Part shown: in pieces, positions 53,101-60,000 of the stretch
How the letters are laid out: every line of letters begins with the position of its first letter
How positions within the stretch are numbered: the first letter of the stretch is position 1
DNA from: CAYUET01 sp964443875
GTDB taxonomy: Bacteria > Auribacterota > JAFGBW01
NCBI GenBank assembly: GCA_964443875.1
Contig: CAYUET010000002.1
Span: 1-64,000, forward strand
DNA: 64,000 bases
Reading direction: 5' to 3'
Translations under genes and position numbers: made by a program
The notes under the pieces: model-generated
Database searches by the model: none
What the model saw: only the letters and a program-made list of their open reading frames with translations
What the model was told of the DNA's origin: nothing

Positions 53101-55160
53101 AGGCCAAGGAGAAAATTGAAAAAGGGGTCCTGTTAAAAAATTATCGTCTTTTGGCCCGCGAGACGGAGAGTATTCTGAAAGCTTTAAGCCTCGAGGATGA
53201 GGGCCCTGTCGAGAAACGGGATGACCCCACTGCTAAAATTTATCTTGATTTTGATGATGGAAAAGGGAATTTAGCGAAAGACCGGTCTCAATACGGAAAT
53301 ATGGGTAATTTTTTAGATTTTAACTATGAATGGTCTGAAAGCGGCGTTTATAATAAAAGCGTTGTCTTTAATGGAACGGCAAAAGGAATGGTGATTCATG
53401 AAACTCCTTCCCTGAATGAAATTGAGAATTTTTCAATTTTGTTTTGGGTGAATCCTTCTCGATTGAATGATATGCGCTCCATCTTGTCTCTGGGAGAAGT
53501 CAATTCATCAAAATTTGAGGTACAGACACAGGAGGATAAAGTCATCTTATCCTTTGGAAAAGATTTTCTTATAGACACAGGGATAACGCTGGAAAACAAT
53601 CTGTGGCAGCATATCGCTTTTGTATTTGATAAGGATAAGAAAATGATAACCTTTTACATGGATGGATCTCTTGTAAATCAAATTGAATATCCTGAAGATT
53701 TCTCAGGATCTTCTGTGTTTTTAAACACGCCTTTATATCTGGCTTCCGCAGGGGACCGGCAGGGGTATGCAGGAATGATGGATGATTTCAAGCTATTTTC
53801 GAAACTTCTCAGTCAGGATGAGGTTGTTGAAAATCAAAAACAGGGGATTCCCAAGGTGGAATCGGATATGGAAATATTGACTGTTTCAGATATTAAGGCC
53901 AGGGTTGCCAAGCTTGAGGAAAAATTAGCGGATTTGCGATTAAAGAAAATTCAGGCTGATCAGAGAGAAAAAGCCAAAAAAGCAAGGCAACAGCAGGAAA
54001 ATAAGATTTTAAAAATTGCAGAGCGCACGAAAAATGAAAAGATTTATGCTGAAATATGCCAGGATATCAATAGAATGCTGAAAATCAGGGGAGAGCCGAC
54101 TCAGACATTTCCTGAGCTTCCGGATGAAAATCCTAAAGAGATAATCAGTAAGCTGGATATTCAACGATTGCAGATCCTGAAAAATTTGAACGGGGAAGGA
54201 GAACCTCTGTCCATGTCTGTATCTTCAGAGGATGGACAGCAGGGAGATGTGTTTTGCAGGATCGATTTTGAAGAATTTAACGGCCGTTCCCTCAAGGATA
54301 AATGTCCCGCAAATCAGGATGTGGAATACGGTGCCTCTGTTAAAGAATGGATCTTAAAAGATGGAGTGGCCGGAAATGCATTGAAATTCAGCGAACAGGC
54401 GTATATTAAAATTAAAAATAATTATAAGGCCGCCTATCAGTCTAAAACATCTTATCAGTTATGGATTTATCCTGATCCTTCCACCCTGGTTTATTCCCCT
54501 CTGCTTATCAGAGGCGGATTTAAGGTTGAAATCCGCGATTCCAGGCTGCGAGCAGTGATTGGGGAAGAGTTGCTGACTTATGAGGCATTAGGCCAATTAC
54601 AGGCCAACCAGTGGCAGCTTATTCAGATTCTTGTGGATGAATTTTCTTCAAAAGTTGAAATGAATATTTCAAACAGGGTAACGCAGCTTAAAACATATCA
54701 GTCTAAAATTATTAATCCTCAGGATACCCTTTATATTGGAGGCGGCCCGGATGAAGCCCGTTTTTTTAAAGGATATATGGATGAAATAACCGTCTTTCAC
54801 CGTCTTCTGAATAAGAAAGATCTGGAATTACCTGTAATTTATAATTGTAAACTTCAGGGACAGTTTGTAGGTGCTGATTATAAATATGCCCTGGTCAACT
54901 TGCAGGCACAAAATGCAGACTGGATGAAGATCTATCAGGCGGAAAAAGGTCAGGACTGCCGCTGGGAGCCTTATCATTCCAATTCGTTAACACAGCTGTT
55001 CAACCCCGGAAATTCGGCTTCTTTTTTGACTTTGATTGCAGAACTTAAAAACAAGCATTCGGATAATATCAAGAAAATCACTGTGGATCTTCCCCTTCCG
55101 GAAGAAAGAAATGTAAAATTTATCCTTCCACCGGATAAATCCGAGGTTACTTCCAGGTGA
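44166..55160 (+). CDS. Giant exported LamG / coiled-coil repeat protein (3,664 residues)
   Basis: A signal peptide (about residues 1-26, hydrophobic core LLLALLPLIFI) is followed by eight concanavalin-A/LamG-like domains at roughly 40-240, 258-465, 927-1095, 1331-1530, 1939-2141, 2539-2740, 3021-3221 and 3361-3556. Each has the pattern lead strand YFDFN or similar, GxxSVxxWxxP, WHHMAITYD/WQHIAFxxx, LYVDG and DEFxIxxxAL. Long coiled-coil stretches rich in Lys/Glu/Leu and broken at regular intervals separate them. LamG domains bind glycans or proteins, so a fibrous surface adhesin is a reasonable inference. It is one uninterrupted frame with uniform codon use, so it is not an assembly artefact of a shadow ORF. 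The next gene starts 5 bases after its stop. Confidence 0.9.
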   Translation: MKFLNYKFLLLALLPLIFITNWAGFTQITKEFQRNLLVYFDFNQTQGSILEDHSDKGNNGDISNASQFWNDGGVQKGCASFNEGVKVILNSNRRLSKGDELTLMMWVKPEHLKGKVKFLSTRSYEAEFNYYMLGMDNGMPYAALGDGTNFAATPKNKVLIPGQWNHLAMTVSGNQKLKLYVDGVLTETVPTDSPGFNTLNSNISLGSDFQGSEAFYIGQIDEFIILNKALDHIAIKNEVKRFDALKFRMVTPEMIMKDPVSFLSLDLPMNEGRGKTVKNKRNASYSGLLSSDMESQWQEEFINYSLFFKKKQDRVIVESHSAVESQNSFSVLCWIKPQRSEDEMVIISKLLKSQKIKGFSLRVKKGALIGEIANDLKNSVITKKDIIIADTWQQAGLILDRAGKKLKLVYNGAVVESKDVDFSPLTGNAPFIIGGGEGFPAGYRGYISSLVFYQISVPDALCKKDFGNVRAELQKAEKERKEKAVVREELKKNFSELNILNELLEEKDTVEDVLGSEIKTLERLKKLILVKVEKAQKRKQSELRKFGELTEKIKKSQTQLNDYLKRLGQAPFSVRMPELNPASADIKDILKSIRELKRSEVEIGLLIKQKAQELELKESLQAKKKARQKERGESLVKKINLLHPVLGLPSFSVDVKKMESDTDQYLQELEKILTDAERKTSDKKASIMDQVQKERESLILLYSRMKELGLALKEKVPEEVDLKSSILRNNVFQLTQMLDNLKKKNEEWKEWTKRMEAGEAQKIILIRKSVSEELKAVQKLKLEVESLCSKLGQPQFPDNPLLKKDINSIRKLNEITEYEVLLAEYKKQQEEFQSRLLKINEEHTKKLLSNETEQLKNEFKKLKNKLLLVNSELNIKEKYELIPVPETGDKASEMQSEDYPFDQVLLKNVKSTSGKTTLIFNNFLENSYVAGKFKKALAFNGMDTYVQMDLNGFLGKDYSFSVSLWFFINRIWSERALLDLSSESEGRIQIVIRDSDLFVLAGKKRDDLKKINNPFKASAKEWHHMAITYDQSKRRLSFYLNGKASGGLENFSFSLKSRGLILGCIEGIKSFFSGSLDEFRIFSRALNESEIKVFLKSPEEGLTASAQIQDPGKLSAYLSALKKQVAQMNKALSEREVLLENKRKKEEEARKNTLVRIDKILAELNECLRYLGFPEYPLQKPKKGQEDVLLQKFEAELGERKIQVNQAREEQLKKTEQNKKIWEALKEETDLFMRRLKKPVPNLTFTPEKALQDIDSFNKQIEYLKKEYHTLSETERKKFELQYAKAKEDNVSEVNTLTSRVHEMQKEIQQLSANLNQPYKPLDPFPWLEPLYQNLWAYYSFNRNGSYLFPDNFKGEILEFNSLSGPVFKEGRFGQGIFFDGIRDFAFVSLKGIEESQKTVVFWFKPEVNFQKAVLAGLFDNQRKDSSVSLYIDKSGLCFEFIVSGNKVTFDTGVSVNIGEWQHIAFSLNGKKKVVTLYYNGKKSFTKLVSDLPAVHSSLFLGTLNEKNYFKGMMDDLKIFNKGGQDELLASGIKDLTYANMESRKNYLQDLIQKQNMLLDQKRAEKTVLEKQQKLKEEEQKGIFLENLRKLNEFHRLLKEPEETGNDFEKITGDKNSILQTRLKRIEERYAQYLKEEENKRLEILKTIDSERKRLTGLYQNLNQTGELYLNVQKGKENEVLKVMRAKIAEKELEYGNKLKDLEQRRTYLNNELKTIYSEIQALASKMNTPPPAVPELVKGQEERIMADQRNVLNAWREKFSQWEEMKRKEFADLSGRIEKLWEKIETMLGELNQHLAKPAYQAENASKVLNELESLFQKKQKELTSYREKAKMRYDENKKQLEALLSELKNVTDGLKEPLNFIPDYQEKNIQISVDQCSQLLARKKEELAMFLESQHQQMRKEVRELTYQISSAVADLNEFNKSLKIKKEYTVPMILDNSPASPFAFFPFNKAFKNSTWDSSLQICMRLSDIEIIPVTEKDFSSALTFNGMSSYAGLLFPKNRISQNPLTIMFHMKINHFSDKSLILSLKGESETSFELRQEKNKIKICQTEKMAELVFAEEVLSQAHKWFQMILMTDWVNGKVNLFLDGRPFLSLNLFKPMKFRGEMHLGSADTKKAFFSGSIAELRMYDFLFKPDDFSVYMKSWEPVYNEDAKQLLMQYFSVLSGELKDKEIQVEKNKQAEIMKRQSVLKEIDNLKSQLALYTRQTKIHYSVVIGEEESALIKLREKVNQAKIVYDRKRAAEEEALKKLKDDISKVKNSLGILSAQTGKSLALPEMKAGNERQYLKELNLQQSALTNAKLEMEFQIKQLREKLKQNYLQMGDPALRVREIGQQETMEHYIQSMKSEIDKTSNRIKKKKQTEMILTWENKYKILSGILKEQEKEIPVLTVPQMEKVEAALSEMDEKIREARETLKAYENKKELENRNLRNEFDAVWGQLNSILKELNQENTVNIAFDNNQPKESLAALKSIAEQKKLALQEQRKTEEERLKALKETAEGLPLLIDEEKKRIRQYVKDLNLSSYKMPTVLSSEKKIKGLGQYFKFDQLKEGKLNDETGNSSNSFIPNYSDECKVVGKYGFASQLNGLDQFIHLSLSEEILKSSSLTICFWVNALRTYGKRDLFTSYNEINKKGCILFIEDGFLKFQAKVGQETIEIKNPSEFLKKTWIHIALRCEEKGLFELFMNGEKVGAINLKQPFRQFVSGNIILGSDFNQSLDLFAGIYDELKIYTVALEQTQIKKTMQEEVLTSEVDDVELLKEEYAVLQEESGKLNEQLAGLMQRMEDERLKKIDQIQQLKDEILDLNKKMGYGSFSYSFQSGKESTALMELTKLREEKLKEYQEYEKQQGLRLTKMKDEALNLEKQIQEFQIKMGVEHLFRMDLKAGAEEEILDKGRTFLKQVKSDYELYLKNQTEADRLEKRKFINDLLAEINSKLQKLNEPVMELPLIQDGEEPEVLSQLKQKENEVNVLIRKMHDKEKQAKEKIEKGVLLKNYRLLARETESILKALSLEDEGPVEKRDDPTAKIYLDFDDGKGNLAKDRSQYGNMGNFLDFNYEWSESGVYNKSVVFNGTAKGMVIHETPSLNEIENFSILFWVNPSRLNDMRSILSLGEVNSSKFEVQTQEDKVILSFGKDFLIDTGITLENNLWQHIAFVFDKDKKMITFYMDGSLVNQIEYPEDFSGSSVFLNTPLYLASAGDRQGYAGMMDDFKLFSKLLSQDEVVENQKQGIPKVESDMEILTVSDIKARVAKLEEKLADLRLKKIQADQREKAKKARQQQENKILKIAERTKNEKIYAEICQDINRMLKIRGEPTQTFPELPDENPKEIISKLDIQRLQILKNLNGEGEPLSMSVSSEDGQQGDVFCRIDFEEFNGRSLKDKCPANQDVEYGASVKEWILKDGVAGNALKFSEQAYIKIKNNYKAAYQSKTSYQLWIYPDPSTLVYSPLLIRGGFKVEIRDSRLRAVIGEELLTYEALGQLQANQWQLIQILVDEFSSKVEMNISNRVTQLKTYQSKIINPQDTLYIGGGPDEARFFKGYMDEITVFHRLLNKKDLELPVIYNCKLQGQFVGADYKYALVNLQAQNADWMKIYQAEKGQDCRWEPYHSNSLTQLFNPGNSASFLTLIAELKNKHSDNIKKITVDLPLPEERNVKFILPPDKSEVTSR
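45561..54240 (+). other. About 24 copies of a helix-break-helix unit within the giant protein
   Basis: Reading the coiled-coil linkers by eye, the same unit returns about every 60-70 residues. A Lys/Glu/Leu-rich helix ends in L(N/K)xxLxxLGxP, then a short break rich in Pro/Phe/Tyr (e.g. LGQAPFSVRMPEL, LGLPSFSVDVKKM, LGQPQFPDNPLL, LGFPEYPLQKPKKG, LNQPYKPLDPFP, LKEPLNFIPDYQEK, MNTPPPAVPELVKGQEE, LNEPVMELPLIQDGEE, RGEPTQTFPELPDEN), then a second helix often begun by Gly-x-Glu. The copies lie between LamG domains. It is not a named repeat family that I recognise. Confidence 0.6.
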
Positions 55161-55164
55161 AACA

Positions 55165-57063
55165 ATGAATGATCGAATAGTTCGCTGGATTAATATTTTA
55201 TTAATGGTGCTCATTGCCGGAGCGCTTTATGAAACCGTTTTCAATCTTTTGGCGAGATCGGCTTTGATACAAAGCGATTTCAGCAAAGCCGAACGTTATT
55301 TATCCATGATACAAAACAAGGAACTTTTAGGTTTTGTCTATTATAAACAGGATCGTTTTGAAGAGGCATACAATTTCTATAGACAGGAAAACAACTGGCG
55401 GGGAATAGGGTGGGCTTTTTATGGGTTGGGAAAATATGAAGAAGCTCAGGATTGTTTCAAAAAAGTGAATGACAATGTCGGGATTGCCCAGGTGAAACTG
55501 GTGCAGGGATATTTAAAAGAAGCCAGAAAGATTTTCAATGAAACTTCTGAATATTCGGGAATTGGCCTGACGGATCTGGCAGAAAAACGTTATTCCCAGG
55601 CTCAAAAAGCATTTATTAGAGCAAAGGATTCCCTGGGGCTTGGCTTAACTTATTATGTGAAAGGGGATTTTCCTGCCGTACGTTCTGTTTTTTTAAATCC
55701 CAAAAACCGACTGGAACAGGCGATGCTTTTTCTTACGGAAAAAGATTTTTACAATACCGAAAATATGCTGAAGAAAGTTGGCGATGCCCATTTACTTGGC
55801 ACTTTTTATCAGGCTGCGGGACTGCTGGATAAGGCAACTGAGTTTTATTCAATGAATAATAACAATCCCCTGAAAACTATTTTTTTATTTTTATGTAAAG
55901 GACAATATGGAAAGGCGTATGAGCTTTTACAGAAAAATGAAGATTCCGGTTCCTTTGCCCTGCTTTATAAAAGTTTGGGGGATTATGAAAAAGCGTTTGA
56001 TACTTATAAAAAAGTAAACGCCTTGGATGATCTGGTGTCCTTGAGTATAGAAACCGGAAATTATCAGCAGGCCTTAAAAATTATCCGGCAGCAGATTCAG
56101 GAAAATCCCGCTCAAACAGACTGGGTAAAACGGCTGATGATTGTATTATTTCGTATGCAGGAACACAAAGAACTTGAAACAGTCATGAACCGTTATACAG
56201 GGGAGCCTGAATTAAAAATCATCATCGGGTTGTTACGGTTTAATTTGAATGAGATGAAAGGGAAAACGGATGATTTAAATGAACAGCTGCAGAGTCTCAT
56301 AAATGAAGCCGGGAGTGGGTTTCTTGGGGATGATCTCTACAATGCAGCAGCAATGCGGAATTTATCCTGCAAAAATTCACAAAGTGTAACCGTTGAGACG
56401 ATCAAAGGGGATAATTCTAAAACTTCCCTGGTTTGGATATTCTCTCTTTTATTTCTTGCAGGCGGAGGTGTTTTTCTGATCCGCTGGCTTACAGGAAAAA
56501 AGACTGAAAAGGCCCCTGAAATGGAGGATATACGGGTTGCTCACGGAGAAGTTCCCAGAGCTCATAAACAGATTTATTCAGCAAGGACAACCTTGAGCAT
56601 GCAAACGGTATCTAAAATTCAGCCCAAGAGACAGGCTCAGACGGATGTGTCCCAGGGACAGACAACCGCTTCGTTTTCAGAGGTTAAAAAGAACAGGCTT
56701 GAAAAAAGCGGCGTTCAAATTTTACAAATGGCTCTGAAACGTCTGGGAATTGTATCTACCGCTTTTGAACTGATGGAACTTTCAGGAGAAAATTCAGAAA
56801 CATTGACCGTTTACGGGATATATCTTGCGGCAAGAGCAAAAGGAGCCCAGGTTCAGGGGATAAAAGTGGATTTGGCCTATCTGAAAGAGTCTTCCAGCGG
56901 CATCCATATTGTATTTTTTCATGATGAATCCTTTGCTCTTCTTAACAGTTTCAAGGAAGATGCTGTTGATTTAAGCACCGGGGTAGATGAATCGATTCAG
57001 ATGAACACGGAAGATTTTAAGAAAAAATGGAATGGTTATGTTATTTCCTTATCAAAGTTTTGA
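55165..57063 (+). CDS. Membrane TPR protein with C39-peptidase-like, non-catalytic C-terminus
   Basis: The 632-residue product has an N-terminal membrane segment (about 10-30), some eight TPR-like helical pairs over about 35-320 (e.g. WAFYGLGKYEEAQDCFKKVN, LYKSLGDYEKAFDTYKKVNA), a second transmembrane segment at 420-441, and a C-terminal domain (about 512-630) reminiscent of C39 cysteine-peptidase-like domains. The Cys site that should read D-C-G-P reads SGVQILQMAL, and no catalytic His is seen in the HDESFALLNS strand, so it is probably a pseudo-peptidase used for binding. It lies five bases after the giant gene and nine before the RHS gene. ATG chosen: AGGTGA upstream. Confidence 0.75.
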   Translation: MNDRIVRWINILLMVLIAGALYETVFNLLARSALIQSDFSKAERYLSMIQNKELLGFVYYKQDRFEEAYNFYRQENNWRGIGWAFYGLGKYEEAQDCFKKVNDNVGIAQVKLVQGYLKEARKIFNETSEYSGIGLTDLAEKRYSQAQKAFIRAKDSLGLGLTYYVKGDFPAVRSVFLNPKNRLEQAMLFLTEKDFYNTENMLKKVGDAHLLGTFYQAAGLLDKATEFYSMNNNNPLKTIFLFLCKGQYGKAYELLQKNEDSGSFALLYKSLGDYEKAFDTYKKVNALDDLVSLSIETGNYQQALKIIRQQIQENPAQTDWVKRLMIVLFRMQEHKELETVMNRYTGEPELKIIIGLLRFNLNEMKGKTDDLNEQLQSLINEAGSGFLGDDLYNAAAMRNLSCKNSQSVTVETIKGDNSKTSLVWIFSLLFLAGGGVFLIRWLTGKKTEKAPEMEDIRVAHGEVPRAHKQIYSARTTLSMQTVSKIQPKRQAQTDVSQGQTTASFSEVKKNRLEKSGVQILQMALKRLGIVSTAFELMELSGENSETLTVYGIYLAARAKGAQVQGIKVDLAYLKESSSGIHIVFFHDESFALLNSFKEDAVDLSTGVDESIQMNTEDFKKKWNGYVISLSKF

Positions 57064-57071
57064 GGCGTTAA

Positions 57072-60000
57072 TTGAAAAATTATAAAAAAACATTATTTTT
57101 ACTTGTTTTACTGATCATCATCCTTGCCGGACGCTGGATAGGCATCAGCCTATTTAAAATTTCTCTGGGTTTGGATTCTGTTTATTTAAAGATTATTGAC
57201 ATTGTTTCTACAGTGAAAAGAGATCCCGTATTTATGGCATTTCATCCAGTGATGGAATGGCCGGCGGATCTGACCGGAATACCTCTTTCCCCTGAAAAGA
57301 GAAAAGGCGAATTCTTTTTTGATATTATTTCCGGTGAGCTGAAATTAACGGAAACGGATCATAGGGTTTATCCGGAGGTGGATTCTTCTTGTCCTAATCC
57401 TCTGTCTTTCATAAGGATATATCAGTCGGAAAACTGTGCAAAGCCTACTCCTTTGGGATATGGCTGGAGTCCCCAGTGGAATGTGGAATTGCTTTTAATC
57501 AATGATATCTATGTGTTTAAAAATTCCAATGGAGATGTCACAACGTTTAAGTATAATCCCCAGAAAAATAAATATTTTGTTTTAAAAAAATCAGATGAAG
57601 ATTTTAATCTGTCTTTTAATTCGGAAAAAAACACCTTTGCCATTACATCTGCTTTAGGGCTTTGTTATGAGTTCATCAACAGCGATAAGGAAATGAATTT
57701 TTTGCTGAAAAGAATTCTGTATTCTAATGGGGTAGCCTATAAAGTAAATTTAGACCCGCAATCCGGCTGGCTGGAGTCTATTGAGGAGGAAAATACGGGC
57801 AGAAAAACGGTTTATACCTATGATCCGGAAACAAAGCTTATAACTACAGTGCTTTTTCCTTCAGGGTATAAATTGATTTTAGGCTATGACGACTACAATA
57901 ATCTTGTGAAGATTGAATCCGAGGCAGGAAATTATAAGAAGGTTTATGCCTATGAAGAAAAGTTTTTTAAGCATTTAATTACGGGTTCCGGAGAGAAAGA
58001 AACGGGGCTGAAATATTTTTGGGAGAATATGCGTCTTTCTGCCGTTGAAACACCGGAAAAATCAAGAATGCAGGTGGAAAGAGATTATCTTCTGGGATTG
58101 TGCAAAATTAAGACCATGATGGGGTCAGAATATTCTTTTTCAAATCATGGAGATCTGATTTTAACGATTACAGGTCCTCTGGGGTATAAAACGTCCATTG
58201 CCTTTGATGACAGCGGCCGCGTTGTAAAATATGTGGATTCACAGAATCAGGCCATTAAATATACCTGGAATAAGGCGGACAGGCTGATTGAAAAACAGAC
58301 AAGACGGCGGGGGGTTGAAATTTTTGAATATAATGATCAGGGAGAAATAATCTGTTCAACTGATCCTCTTGAAAATGTGACCCTTTATGGCTATGAAGAG
58401 GGTTTACTTGTACGGAAGGAAATGCCTTCAGGAGATATTTTGAGAATGACCTATAAAGGACGCCTTCTTGAATCCCGGAACTGGGAGGGAGAAAAAAACA
58501 GTGAATTGAACATTTATAATGATTCGGGTTTGAAAACAGGTGTAAAAAAATCCGATGGAAATGAAATTCATTTTCTTTATAATGAGGACGGTTATGTGAT
58601 TCAGAAGGAATTTCCCGGGAGATATTGCGAAAAATATAAATGGAGTGGCGGAAAACTGTTGGAAATTAAAAATCGTGATTCTGAAAAAATTGATCAGCGT
58701 TTTCAAAGTTTTGAATATAATGAATCGGGGCGACTGATTTCTGTTCGGGATAAAAAAGGAGATAAAACTTCCTATGAATATGATACGGCTGGAAATGTTA
58801 TTTCAATTATCCAGCCTTCCGGTGCTTCTGAAAAATACAAGTGGAATCCGATGGGGCAAATGCAGGAGTATAATCATTCTGACGGTACTGAGATTCAGTT
58901 TGTTTATGACCTTCTTAACCGTCTTCAAAAGGTGGTCACAAACGGTGGGCTTAAGCTCTGGCAATTTGAATATAAAAAGGAATATGGAGTAGATATTTCT
59001 CCTTTCAGCTCTACATTTTCAGGGCTTACAGACCCGGACGGTTTAAAAACGGAAGTGAACTATGACCCGGGATATCTTATCAAAGAAATTGCCAGACCTT
59101 CGGGACAAAGGGATTCTTTTGAATATGATGTTGCCGGAAATCTTATTTCATGGATTCATAATAAAAACAGAAAGAATAACTTTTATTACGATAAAAACAA
59201 TCGCCTGAATTATATTTATGATAATTCAGAAAAAAAAGTTTATATTGCCGAATATGACCGTGACGGCTATCTCATGGCCGTGACGGACCATAATTCAAAT
59301 ATTTTCCGGTTAAAGAGGGATTCTTCCGGTAATTATTCTGCTGTCAATCTGGGGTGGCTTGAACAGCTGGTTTCATGGAAATGGACAGAGGATAAATCTC
59401 TGTCTCAAATGATATTGAAAAGCGGACTCACTCTTGAAAATTATTATAATGATCAGGCTCAACAAAGTGGAATCATGAATCCTTTCACAGGATACCGGAA
59501 ATTTGAATTTAATGCCCAGGACATGCTAAGTTCTGAAAAATTTTCCATGGGAAATCAGATTCAGTATTCCTATTATCCCAACAAACTTTTAAAATCAAAG
59601 GCCTATGAATACTCAGGAATCATCTATCAGTGGGTTTATGATCTTTCAGGCCGAGTAAAAAGTGCAAGTGGTGTTGCGCCTTATCAGATCACCTGGGCAG
59701 ACCAGAAGAATGAAGTTTTAAAAATAAGCTTTGATAAAAAGAATATTCTCCTTATGTCCTATTCGGAATCAGGGAAACTGGTTAAGAAGACTTTCCCCGG
59801 CATGATCATTCAGCAGAATAAATACAATAACAAGGGTTTGCTGGAAAGTATTTCTGAAAATGGACTTGATCCGGTTCTTTATGAGTATGATCAATCTGGC
59901 CGTATTACTCAAATCAAATATCCCAATAAAGTTACAACCCGCTATGAATATGATTACAAAGACAGGATCATTGATTTGACAACAACCGGAGCGGAAGGAA

